Positions 1-7,476 of a stretch of 15,959 nt of DNA are shown here, piece after piece. The notes under the pieces were generated by a model, which searched no databases, was not told the origin of the DNA, and saw only the letters and a program-made list of their open reading frames with translations. The translations under genes were made by a program, and so were the position numbers. The stretch is from Gorillibacterium sp. (GTDB taxonomy: Bacteria > Bacillota > Bacilli > Paenibacillales > NBRC-103111): NCBI GenBank assembly GCA_014380705.1, contig JACMJI010000368.1, positions 1-15,959 on the forward strand, read 5' to 3'. How positions within the stretch are numbered: the stretch's first letter is position 1; each line of letters starts with the position of its first letter.

Positions 1-816
1 AGTTACCTCGACTTTTTCTGTAACTACTACGTGGCAGAGAAGGTAAGTGCAGATCGAAAAATCCTTTACAATCATATGGATTATGCTTACAGCGAGACGC
101 AAGGCTGGCCATGTCCGCGGCTTGAGCGAAGGAGCTTTGAAGCCTGTGACTATATCGTCTCGGTTGCTGAGCCCGCCCGAAATACATTAGCTTCGTATTA
201 TCCAGAGTACGCCAGTAAAATGCGTGTGATTCATAATCGAATCTCTCCTGAAACCATACGAGCTCTGTCCAGGGAGGATGGCTATCAAGATGATTTTAGT
301 GGCATTCGACTTGCCACTGTTGCTCGCTTAGGGGAGGAAAAAGGAGTTCTTCTCGCCATCGATGCCTGCCGATTGCTGTTGGATCGAGGTCTTAACGTTC
401 GCTGGTATTTAATCGGTGGCGGACCGCTTGCAGAAGAACTGAAGCGGCGAGCTAAAGAACAAGGAATGGCGGATGCTTTTGTCCTGCTTGGCGAGCAGGC
501 TAATCCATACCCGTACATGGCAGGCTGTGATATTTATGTGCAGCCATCCCTAACGGAAGCACATTGCATTGCCGTAGAGGAAGCACTCGCGCTGTGGCGG
601 CCCGTTGTTGTGACGGATATCCCATCATTCCAGCGGCAGATTGCCGAAGGGCAAACCGGGATCAGGGTGCCGGTCACCCCGATTGGTGTAGCAGACGGAA
701 TTGAACGGCTATACGATTCTCCAGAACTACGGGGCTACCTATCTGATCAATTATTGGGAATAGAAACCCGTAATCACGAGGAACTGGCTAAATTCTACGA
801 ACTGATCGAGGCATAA
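1..816 (+). CDS. Glycosyltransferase family 4, 5'-truncated by window edge
   Basis: The frame is open from base 1, so the GTG at 31 is probably internal and the gene begins upstream. The 271 visible residues cover the end of the N-terminal Rossmann domain and the whole C-terminal donor-binding domain of a GT-B retaining glycosyltransferase. Family members are usually 350-400 residues, so roughly 100 residues are missing. The diagnostic E-x7-E donor motif is present (Glu186 and Glu194 counted from base 1), preceded by a Pro-Ser and followed by RPVV, as in GT4 enzymes. The segment with IGGGPL is also typical of this domain. It likely transfers a nucleotide-activated sugar to a lipid-linked intermediate at the inner membrane face. 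It is followed by an 82-base gap with no gene, then a GT2 gene on the same strand. Donor and acceptor cannot be told from sequence. Confidence 0.88.
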   Translation, partial: SYLDFFCNYYVAEKVSADRKILYNHMDYAYSETQGWPCPRLERRSFEACDYIVSVAEPARNTLASYYPEYASKMRVIHNRISPETIRALSREDGYQDDFSGIRLATVARLGEEKGVLLAIDACRLLLDRGLNVRWYLIGGGPLAEELKRRAKEQGMADAFVLLGEQANPYPYMAGCDIYVQPSLTEAHCIAVEEALALWRPVVVTDIPSFQRQIAEGQTGIRVPVTPIGVADGIERLYDSPELRGYLSDQLLGIETRNHEELAKFYELIEA

Positions 817-898
817 ATGAGTGGATAGAGGGGTGGCGGCCACACGCATATAAGGAATAGGCTCCGTTGCCGTTGAGAAAGTAAGAAGGGGGAAGCCT

Positions 899-2002
899 AT
901 GCAACCGTGTGTAAGTATTATCTTACCGATTTACAAGGTAGAAGCCTATTTACCCGCTTGCCTTGATTCCATCTTAGCCAGTATGTTGCGCGAGATTGAG
1001 GTCATTCTGGTCGATGATGGCTCCCCTGATCGATGCGGGGAAATTGCCGATCATTACGCAGCACTTGATTCTCGGATCAAGGTTATCCATCAGCAGAATG
1101 CGGGATCGAGCAGTGCTCGCAATGCAGGCGTTCGGTTGGCCGTTGGCGAGTATGTCGGCTTCGTTGATCCCGATGACTGGATTGCTGATGACATGTTCTC
1201 CGCTATGTATGCGGCGGCAAAAAGGGATGATGCCGATGCTGTCATCTGCGGCTTATATGAATGTTATGAGGACTTGGACACCTGCATTCCGGTTCGGTAT
1301 CCCTTTCTCCCAAGGCTAGTTGTTGGGCAAGAAGAAGTACATCGAACCATTATGACGCCGCTTCTATCTGGACAGCTGCACGCCTTTACCTGGAATAAAA
1401 TTTTTCGCCGCTCAATTCTACTCCAGCATGGCATAGAATCACCTGAGGATATGCCGCTCATGCAGGATGTCGTCTTTAATCAGGACGCCCTCAGCGTGAT
1501 GAACCGGATCGCCTATGTTGATCGTTCACTTTACTACTTTCGCAGGCATTCCGCTTCGAACACGATGAAATTTCGTTTGGATGTTTTTGACACGTTACTG
1601 CGGCTTTTGCAGGAGAAAGAGAAATGCTTGCTGCGCTTGCATACGGGAGGAGAATCGCGAAAGGTAGTCGAGGAATGGTTTGTCCGTCAGACACTGCAAA
1701 CGATTCAAGTTGAATGCAGCAGTGTAAATCCACTGCCCTACGCGGAGCGGAGGGATCGGCTCCGCCGAATCATGGATGATGAACAGGTACGTCGGATGAT
1801 AAAGACCGTCCAATTGAAGACGAATCCGTTTCAGGAGGCGGTTCTTTATGGGCTGCGTCATCAGAGCAGGAGCTTGGTTCAAACAGCGGCCATTCTCTAC
1901 AACCAATATCGCAGAGCGGGACATAAGCTCAGGCAGCTGCTAGCCTCCACAAGACCGAGCCAATCGCAGAATAAAGTATCGGGGGGAAGTGAACGGGTGT
2001 AA
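899..2002 (+). CDS. Glycosyltransferase family 2
   Basis: This 367-residue protein has the GT-A fold signature at its N-terminus: SIILPIYKVE at residues 6-15, the nucleotide-binding DDGS at 39-42 and the metal-binding DPDD at 90-93. An NAG motif at 67-69 and SSARN just after it are common in EpsJ/WcaA-like GT2 enzymes. The C-terminal third is basic and could associate with the membrane, but no clear transmembrane helix is seen. The start is supported by a GAAGGGGGAAG ribosome site about 5 bases upstream of the ATG. The stop codon directly abuts the ATG of the flippase gene, which suggests translational coupling. The likely role is adding one sugar to the growing undecaprenyl-linked repeat unit; the sugar is unknown. 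Confidence 0.92.
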   Translation: MQPCVSIILPIYKVEAYLPACLDSILASMLREIEVILVDDGSPDRCGEIADHYAALDSRIKVIHQQNAGSSSARNAGVRLAVGEYVGFVDPDDWIADDMFSAMYAAAKRDDADAVICGLYECYEDLDTCIPVRYPFLPRLVVGQEEVHRTIMTPLLSGQLHAFTWNKIFRRSILLQHGIESPEDMPLMQDVVFNQDALSVMNRIAYVDRSLYYFRRHSASNTMKFRLDVFDTLLRLLQEKEKCLLRLHTGGESRKVVEEWFVRQTLQTIQVECSSVNPLPYAERRDRLRRIMDDEQVRRMIKTVQLKTNPFQEAVLYGLRHQSRSLVQTAAILYNQYRRAGHKLRQLLASTRPSQSQNKVSGGSERV

Positions 2003-3583
2003 ATGTCAACAAGGGATATCAAAAGAGGCATCATGACCTCCTACGGAATTTTTGCCGCTGATATGCTGGCAGGCGTCTTGTTCACCCCGTTTCTCATTCG
2101 CTCATTAGGCCAGTCCGAGTATGGGGTTTATTCGTTGATGGGCGCATTTATCGCTAGTCTGGCCGTGCTTGATTTTGGCTTTGGGGATGCCATTATCCGT
2201 TATGTGGCCCAATATCGTGCGGAGCATCGGAAGGACAAGGAATCAAGCCTGCTTGCCATGTGCATGGCGATTTATGCAGGAATAGCCATGGTTAGCTTAT
2301 TAGCCGGAGCGGGGTTTTATGGATTGCTGGATGTCGTGTATAGCGGCAAACTTACGGCTCAGGAGCTAACTACCGCGAAAGCCATTTTTCTCATCCTACT
2401 GGTGAACATTACGTTTTCCTTTTTTATTGGAGCCTATCACGCATACATCCAAGGCTATGAGAAATATGCGGTGCTGAATGGAATTAGCTTCTTTCGTCTG
2501 TTCCTGCGCATAGCCGTGTTGTCCACACTGCTCCTGTTGGGGTATAAATCACTGGCTGTCGTCGCTGTGGATACACTGCTTAATGTGGGCATGGGGATTT
2601 CTTACTTCCTGTACGCCAAGCAAAAACTGGGCATGCAGATTAAGCTGCCCTTGTCGGAAGAGAATCCAGTAAGGAAATGGACAATGTTTTCTTTTGATCG
2701 AACGCTGCTCCGGGAAGTAAGCCGGTACTCTGCTTTTGTTTTCATTGGCAACCTGGCGGACCTGTTATTTTGGAGAGTTGGGTTGCTTGTGCTTGGGGCA
2801 TTATCGGGTTCCAAGGCCGTTGCCGTTTACGCGGTGGGCACGACGTTGATTAGTTATTTTCAATATATATCGGGTGTGATCAACGGCAAGCTGCTACCTA
2901 GGGTCACACAAATGGTCGTACAGGGAGCAAATGGTTCTGAACTGACTGCCTTTTGTGTAAGAATCGGTCGTATTCAGCTTATGCTGCTGGGCGGCATACT
3001 CATCGGTTATCAGCTTTATGGTCGTGAGTTCATTCACTTGTGGGTGGGCAGTGAGTATTCCCTATCCTGGGAAATTGGTCTGATTCTGATGCTGGCGATG
3101 CTCATTCAGATGATCCAGTATCCGTGCGTGATGATTCTCCGGGCATTAAAAAAGGATGGACTGCGGACGATGCTCCAGCTCGTCGTTATGGCACTTGGTG
3201 CTTTACTAGGTACCCTCTTAATCAGGGGTTATGGTGTAATCGGAATGACCTTTGGCCTGGCTCTAGCGATTGTGCTCCTAAATTGGATCGTTGTTAATAT
3301 CCATTATGTTAAAGTATTTGGCTATGATCTCAACCAATTCATCAAGCAAATCGGTAAGCTGCTGCCAGCAATGGGATTAGCTTATGCAGCCGGGATGCTT
3401 CTCAACCTGATTCCTGGCTATGCCTGGAGCACATGGGCTGTGAAGTGCCTGGCTTTTCTTATTCTCTATGCGGTCCTGCTTTATTTTCTCGGTGCGAATG
3501 AGTCGGAGAAGGCCATGCTTCATAGTGTAAAGCGGGTGCTTCACCCCTTGACCAAAGGATTACGCAAGCCCAATAAAGTTTAA
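2003..3583 (+). CDS. Wzx-type polysaccharide flippase (MOP superfamily)
   Basis: A 526-residue very hydrophobic protein with about 12-14 predicted membrane segments spread along its length. The N-terminus (SYGIFAADMLAGVLFTPFLI, then SEYGVYSL) and the LDFGFGDAIIRYVA segment match the polysaccharide-biosynthesis/MATE-like exporter family. Such proteins move undecaprenyl-pyrophosphate-linked oligosaccharide units across the cytoplasmic membrane. A ribosome site (GGGGGGAAGTGA) lies inside the 3' end of the preceding glycosyltransferase gene, and the two genes touch with no spacer. Finding a flippase points to a Wzx/Wzy-type pathway, but no polymerase is seen in the window. Substrate specificity cannot be read from sequence. 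Confidence 0.9.
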   Translation: MSTRDIKRGIMTSYGIFAADMLAGVLFTPFLIRSLGQSEYGVYSLMGAFIASLAVLDFGFGDAIIRYVAQYRAEHRKDKESSLLAMCMAIYAGIAMVSLLAGAGFYGLLDVVYSGKLTAQELTTAKAIFLILLVNITFSFFIGAYHAYIQGYEKYAVLNGISFFRLFLRIAVLSTLLLLGYKSLAVVAVDTLLNVGMGISYFLYAKQKLGMQIKLPLSEENPVRKWTMFSFDRTLLREVSRYSAFVFIGNLADLLFWRVGLLVLGALSGSKAVAVYAVGTTLISYFQYISGVINGKLLPRVTQMVVQGANGSELTAFCVRIGRIQLMLLGGILIGYQLYGREFIHLWVGSEYSLSWEIGLILMLAMLIQMIQYPCVMILRALKKDGLRTMLQLVVMALGALLGTLLIRGYGVIGMTFGLALAIVLLNWIVVNIHYVKVFGYDLNQFIKQIGKLLPAMGLAYAAGMLLNLIPGYAWSTWAVKCLAFLILYAVLLYFLGANESEKAMLHSVKRVLHPLTKGLRKPNKV

Positions 3584-3615
3584 GCATTCACAGCATACAA
3601 AAGGGGGAGCAAGAT

Positions 3616-4695
3616 ATGGCGATATTGGTAACAGGCGGAGCAGGCTACATCGGAAGCCATACCTGCGTCGAACTGCTAGATGCAGGCTTTGACGTTGTAA
3701 TCGTTGATAACTTGTCCAACAGTAAGCTAGAGGTCATGAAGCGTATTCGCGAAATTACAGGAAAAACCCCAGTGTTCTATAACAAGGACCTGCTTGACTC
3801 GCGAGGGTTGGATGAGGTTTTTTCCAATCATCTTATTGAAGCTGTTATTCACTTTGCGGGTTATAAGGCAGTTGGGGAATCCGTCCAGCTACCGCTTCAA
3901 TATTATCGAAACAATATCACTGGCACGCTGATCTTGTGTGAGGCTATGAAGAAGTATGGGGTTCATAAGCTAGTGTTCAGCTCCTCGGCTACGGTCTATG
4001 GCATGCCAGAACATGTTCCAATCGCTGAAGATGCTCCACTATCCGCTACCAATCCTTACGGGCGGACAAAATTAATGACCGAGGAGATTCTGCGAGATCT
4101 TCACTTATCGGACAACAATTGGTCAATTGCGGTCCTTCGCTACTTTAATCCGGTTGGGGCGCACAAGAGTGGTCGAATGGGAGAGGATCCAGGCGGAACC
4201 CCAAACAACCTGATGCCTTATATCACTCAGGTGGCGGTTGGTAAGCGCAAAGAGCTGCAAGTGTTTGGTGCTGATTATCCCACACCGGACGGTACAGGAG
4301 TGCGGGATTACATTCATGTAACGGACCTTGCAGCGGGCCATTTAAAAGCACTCGCCAAAATTGCAGCAGAACGCGGTGTGAAGACCTATAACCTGGGAAC
4401 GGGACAGGGCTACAGTGTATTGGAGATGGTTCAAGCCGTTGAATCTGTATCCGGGCAAAAGATTCCTTACGCCATTGTTCAGCGTCGGGCAGGGGATGTT
4501 GCGATATGCTACGCCGATCCAACGAAGGCAAACCTTGAGCTCAACTGGCGTGCAGAACGAGGAATTGAGGAGATGTGCGAGGATGCGTGGCGCTGGCAAT
4601 CCCTTAATCCAGAAGGCTATAAAGAGGATGTAGCGGTTTGGAAGCTCCGCAACCGCAACCTCCATTACCCGCTTTCAGCAGCAGGAGGTGAATAG
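3616..4695 (+). CDS. galE: UDP-glucose (or UDP-GlcNAc) 4-epimerase, GalE type
   Basis: An extended SDR of 359 residues that interconverts UDP-Glc and UDP-Gal, and possibly their N-acetyl forms, in the cytoplasm. The NAD-binding GGAGYIGSH is at residues 7-15, the FSSSATVYG serine/threonine stretch at 121-129, and the catalytic YGRTK places Tyr148 and Lys152. The C-terminal half carries the usual NPVGAH, DGTGVRDYIHV and NLGTGQGYSV motifs. It is about 20 residues longer than typical GalE (around 338), the excess being at the C-terminus. Cys298 occupies the position equivalent to Tyr299 of the E. coli enzyme; a small residue there is associated with acceptance of N-acetylated sugars. The ribosome site is AAGGGGGAGC ahead of the ATG. 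It supplies precursors for the glycan encoded around it. Confidence 0.95.
   Translation: MAILVTGGAGYIGSHTCVELLDAGFDVVIVDNLSNSKLEVMKRIREITGKTPVFYNKDLLDSRGLDEVFSNHLIEAVIHFAGYKAVGESVQLPLQYYRNNITGTLILCEAMKKYGVHKLVFSSSATVYGMPEHVPIAEDAPLSATNPYGRTKLMTEEILRDLHLSDNNWSIAVLRYFNPVGAHKSGRMGEDPGGTPNNLMPYITQVAVGKRKELQVFGADYPTPDGTGVRDYIHVTDLAAGHLKALAKIAAERGVKTYNLGTGQGYSVLEMVQAVESVSGQKIPYAIVQRRAGDVAICYADPTKANLELNWRAERGIEEMCEDAWRWQSLNPEGYKEDVAVWKLRNRNLHYPLSAAGGE
4683..4690 (+). promoter_or_regulatory. Strong ribosome binding site for the 48-residue ORF
   Basis: AGGAGGTG lies in the last codons of galE, with its last base 6 bases before the TTG at 4697. It is a near-perfect complement of the 16S rRNA 3' end. 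No other start is placed to use it, so it supports the TTG start and translation coupled to galE termination. Confidence 0.75.
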
Positions 4696-4696
4696 A

Positions 4697-4843
4697 TTGA
4701 GGCTTTCCGACAAATTAACTGCCCGTCAATTATTAGATATTGCTCGTGAATTGCAGAGCAAAGATGAAGCAGGCACCAGTGCTAATGTTATTCAAACCAT
4801 CGAGGAAATCAAACGACGAATTTTATCGGTAGTATCCATGTAA
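4697..4843 (+). CDS. Small uncharacterised protein, 48 residues, TTG start
   Basis: I do not recognise this protein. The frame starts with TTG, one base after the galE stop codon, and ends in TAA 17 bases before the next gene. An AGGAGGTG ribosome site sits 6 bases upstream of the TTG. The peptide begins MRLSDKLTARQ and ends RRILSVVSM. It reads as two short amphipathic helices (about residues 3-21 and 28-47) joined by a polar loop, with no signal peptide, membrane segment or cysteine. It fills almost the whole gap between galE and the propeller gene. It could be a small partner or regulator of a neighbouring enzyme; no function can be assigned. The evidence for translation is the ribosome site, the operon fit and the natural composition. 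Confidence 0.65.
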   Translation: MRLSDKLTARQLLDIARELQSKDEAGTSANVIQTIEEIKRRILSVVSM

Positions 4844-4860
4844 AGGCAGGGGGAATTCAC

Positions 4861-5787
4861 ATGTTTTGGAGCAAAAAAATCAGTGAACCCATCTGGTCCA
4901 TCAAAGTGTATCATGCGGATTCTCCCGTAATGGAGCTGCAGGATGAACAGGATCTTTATACACCAACCGTTCAAGCTGCCGATGTGACGGATATAGCAGC
5001 AGAATTTGTTGCAGACCCCTTCGTCATCCACCACGACGCCCAATACTATCTTTTCTATGAAGTATTGAATAAGACATCCGGTCGCGGGGATATTGGGCTA
5101 TCCACTAGTCAAGATGGCGTCTCTTGGCATTACGAGCAGATTGTACTCACAGAAAGCTTTCATTTGTCCTACCCTCAGGTCTTTCAAGTGGATGGACAAT
5201 TCTATATGCTTCCCGAATCTGTTGAGGCAAATAAAGTACTGCTATATAAGGCAACCCATTTTCCGACGGAGTGGGCAGTGGTAGGCGAGCTGATTAAAGG
5301 TAGATATACGGATCCAAGTCTCTTCAGCTACAAAGGAAAGTGGTGGATGTACGCCGGCTCAAAGAGTAAGCATCTGCATCTCTTCTATGCAGATGAGCTT
5401 GAGGGGGAATGGAAGGAGCATCCCCATAGTCCGATTATTTCCGATAATCGCAGCATCAGTCGACCGGGTGGGCGTGTCCTTGTTCACAATGAACAGGTAT
5501 ACCGCTATACGCAGGACGGTGATCCCTTCTATGGCAGTGCAACCCGGGTGATTCATGTCAGCGTGTTGACAGAGAACGATTACGCGGAGGAGGAAGGCAA
5601 TCTCGTTCTGATGGGTACGGGTAAGGCACATGATTGGAAAAAGGACGGCATGCATCATATCGATCAATTGAAGCTTGCAGACCAGCGGTGGATGATTGTG
5701 GTCGATGGCCATCATTATGTCGAGCATAATTATATTCTATGGCGTCTTAAGCGCTTTATAGCGACATGGCATCGAAATACGGAATAA
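4861..5787 (+). CDS. Beta-propeller protein resembling GINT1 N-terminal domain (GH43-like fold)
   Basis: A 308-residue soluble-looking protein with repeated propeller-blade motifs: FVADPFVIHH near residue 49, YYLFYEVL near 62, SYPQVF and YMLPES near 103-120, TDPSLF near 147, SRPGGRV near 200 and MHHIDQL near 265. These match, as I recall the family, the domain found N-terminally in plant glucosamine inositolphosphorylceramide transferase 1, and also alone in bacterial glycan loci. The fold is related to five-bladed GH43/GH32 propellers. There is no signal peptide, so it probably acts in the cytoplasm on nucleotide- or lipid-linked sugars, but its reaction is unknown. A GGCAGGGGG ribosome site precedes the ATG. 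Alternative: a glycoside hydrolase-like protein without activity. The fold call is firmer than the function. Confidence 0.75.
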   Translation: MFWSKKISEPIWSIKVYHADSPVMELQDEQDLYTPTVQAADVTDIAAEFVADPFVIHHDAQYYLFYEVLNKTSGRGDIGLSTSQDGVSWHYEQIVLTESFHLSYPQVFQVDGQFYMLPESVEANKVLLYKATHFPTEWAVVGELIKGRYTDPSLFSYKGKWWMYAGSKSKHLHLFYADELEGEWKEHPHSPIISDNRSISRPGGRVLVHNEQVYRYTQDGDPFYGSATRVIHVSVLTENDYAEEEGNLVLMGTGKAHDWKKDGMHHIDQLKLADQRWMIVVDGHHYVEHNYILWRLKRFIATWHRNTE

Positions 5788-5884
5788 GAATTTCAACTTT
5801 GACCGTAAATTGAGATTCTAAAGGATAAAAAGGTGGGTAAGTAAAGGAAAAACCATAGACCGGAGCTTGGAAACTACACATGGT

Positions 5885-5889
5885 GGAGG
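5885..5889 (+). promoter_or_regulatory. Ribosome binding site deciding the start at 5900
   Basis: GGAGG lies 10 bases before the ATG at 5900. It falls inside the reading frame that would begin at the TTG at 5867. The TTG lacks a good ribosome site, and the family's N-terminus (MKKRIFD) begins exactly at the ATG, so the ATG is preferred. Confidence 0.6.
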
Positions 5890-5899
5890 CAAGCCAAGG

Positions 5900-6511
5900 A
5901 TGAAAAAACGAATATTCGATTTAGTCATTTCCATCCCTGCTCTTTTACTCTTTTTACCGATTATCGGGGTTGTTGCGTTGCTCGTGCGCTTGAAATTGGG
6001 TTCCCCCATACTCTTTAGGCATAAACGCCCCGGACTGTACGGAAAACCTTTCCTGGTGTATAAATTTCGCACGATGACGGACGCGAAGGATGCGAATGGG
6101 TGTTTACTGCCGGACGCCGTTCGCTTAACTCCGTTTGGACAGTTCTTAAGAAAATACAGCCTGGATGAATTGCTGCAGCTCGTTAACGTGGTTCGAGGTG
6201 AGCTTAGTTTAGTTGGCCCGCGACCGCTGATGATGGAATATCTGGATTTATATACAGAGGAACAAGCCAGACGGCATCTGGTAAAGCCAGGAATTACCGG
6301 ATGGGCACAGGTTAATGGAAGAAACGCAACCTCCTGGGAGGATAGGTTTCAGCGAGACCTTTGGTACGTGGACCACCATAATTTTACCCTTGATTTTAAA
6401 ATCCTGCTTTTGACCTTTGGGAAAGTCATCAAACCAGCTGGAATAAACCATTACGACCATGTCACCATGCCACGATTTGAGGGGAGTGAGCTGAAAAATG
6501 AGTCACAGTGA
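5900..6511 (+). CDS. Phosphoglycosyl transferase, PglC-like bacterial sugar transferase (first copy)
   Basis: This 203-residue enzyme has the minimal monotopic phosphoglycosyl transferase layout: a single hydrophobic re-entrant helix at about residues 5-29, then a cytoplasmic catalytic domain. Seen motifs are KRPGLYGKPF, KFRTM, the catalytic Asp89-Glu90 dyad in SLDEL, SLVGPRPL and GITGWAQVNGRN. The family transfers a sugar phosphate from a UDP-sugar to undecaprenyl phosphate, starting glycan assembly on the membrane. The usual SLDELPQL is SLDELLQL here, a minor change after the dyad. Full length for the family (about 200 residues). The last 14 bases overlap the next gene, so translation is probably coupled. 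A second paralogue lies four genes on (8224). The sugar substrate is unknown. Confidence 0.93.
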   Translation: MKKRIFDLVISIPALLLFLPIIGVVALLVRLKLGSPILFRHKRPGLYGKPFLVYKFRTMTDAKDANGCLLPDAVRLTPFGQFLRKYSLDELLQLVNVVRGELSLVGPRPLMMEYLDLYTEEQARRHLVKPGITGWAQVNGRNATSWEDRFQRDLWYVDHHNFTLDFKILLLTFGKVIKPAGINHYDHVTMPRFEGSELKNESQ

Positions 6512-7472
6512 AACAAACATCTTGTTTACCAGCTCAGGAAGAAGAGTATCTCTGATCAAAAAGTTCAAGGAGGTTTACACCTCACATGGACTTTCTGGGA
6601 AGATCATTACCGCCGACCTGCAAAGCACCGCCCCAAGCGCCTTCTTCGCGGATAAACATTACCTTGTTCCTAGACTAAGCGATGACGATTACCTCCCCAC
6701 CCTAATCCATATTTGTCAGCATGAGCATATTCAGCTTTTAATTCCACTGATTGACTCCGAGCTGATGCTGCTAGCACATAATAGACAGCTGTTCGATGAT
6801 ATTGGGGTTAAGCTTCTGCTCTCAAGTAAGGAACTGAACGAAATCTCCTGTGATAAGACGGAAACCTATCGGTTTTTCGTCGAGCATGGCATACCTACAC
6901 CTAAGGTATACAGCCAGGAGGATATGGATAAGGGCCACTATACGTTTCCACTAATTATTAAGCCGGTGAATGGAAGCTCGAGTAAAGGTGTCACAAAAAT
7001 CTTCAACGAGAAGGAATTACGCTTCTTCCTTGACTATATCCCCTCTGCCATGGCGCAGGAATGGGTTTCGGGAGACGAATACACCGTGGATGTGATGACT
7101 GATTTTGCGGGTCAAATCAAAACGATTGTTCCCAGACTGCGGATCGAGACGAGAGCAGGTGAAGTCAGTAAGGGAAAAACCTCGAAGGACAAAGCAATCA
7201 TTCAAGCGGTTGAGGATGTAATTCGAGTTTTGCCTGGACCTGTGGGCTGTCTGACGCTGCAATGCTTCAAGCAAAAGGACGGTACGCTGACCTTTATTGA
7301 AATGAATCCGAGATTTGGAGGCGGGATCCCGTTATCGATCGAAGCGGGAGCAAATTTTCCCTTCTGGTCTGTACAGTTGGCAAATGGAGAATCGCTTGGC
7401 GAGCCTGATTTAAATTGGACGGATCAATTGACTATGCTTCGGTACGACGAGGCGGTCTTTACGAGGGGATAG
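6498..7472 (+). CDS. ATP-grasp ligase
   Basis: A 324-residue protein with the three ATP-grasp parts: an N-terminal pre-ATP-grasp Rossmann-like region (residues 1-110, beginning NILFTSSGRRVSLI), an ATP-binding lysine Lys155 with a glycine/serine-rich loop GSSSKG at 159-164, and the metal-binding triad in FIEMNPRFGGG (Glu268, Asn270, Arg272). The family forms an amide, ester or similar bond between a carboxylate and a nucleophile through an acyl-phosphate. The N-terminus resembles carbamoyl-phosphate-synthase-like ATP-grasps. It overlaps the upstream sugar transferase by 14 bases and lies 4 bases from the HAD gene, so the three are very likely made together. Role here is inferred: joining an amino acid or other acid to a sugar. 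The actual substrate is unknown. Confidence 0.88.
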   Translation: MSHSETNILFTSSGRRVSLIKKFKEVYTSHGLSGKIITADLQSTAPSAFFADKHYLVPRLSDDDYLPTLIHICQHEHIQLLIPLIDSELMLLAHNRQLFDDIGVKLLLSSKELNEISCDKTETYRFFVEHGIPTPKVYSQEDMDKGHYTFPLIIKPVNGSSSKGVTKIFNEKELRFFLDYIPSAMAQEWVSGDEYTVDVMTDFAGQIKTIVPRLRIETRAGEVSKGKTSKDKAIIQAVEDVIRVLPGPVGCLTLQCFKQKDGTLTFIEMNPRFGGGIPLSIEAGANFPFWSVQLANGESLGEPDLNWTDQLTMLRYDEAVFTRG

Positions 7473-7476
7473 ACAA

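Noticed and set aside
817..898. Small gene or leader between the two first glycosyltransferases
   Set aside because: Only minimal frames are present: ATG at 817 stops after three codons and GTG at 821 after ten. No terminator hairpin was clear.
4223..4665. Overlapping minus-strand ORFs of about 100 codons inside galE
   Set aside because: They are shadows of the galE coding frame, with no ribosome sites or recognisable motifs.
5799..5829. Possible internal promoter TTGACC with GATAAA before the first sugar transferase
   Set aside because: The spacer is 19 bases and the -10 box matches only 4 of 6; the evidence is too weak to list as a feature.
5867..5899. In-frame TTG at 5867 as the start of the first sugar transferase, adding 11 residues
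   Set aside because: The added residues do not fit the family N-terminus, and GGAGG is placed for the ATG at 5900.
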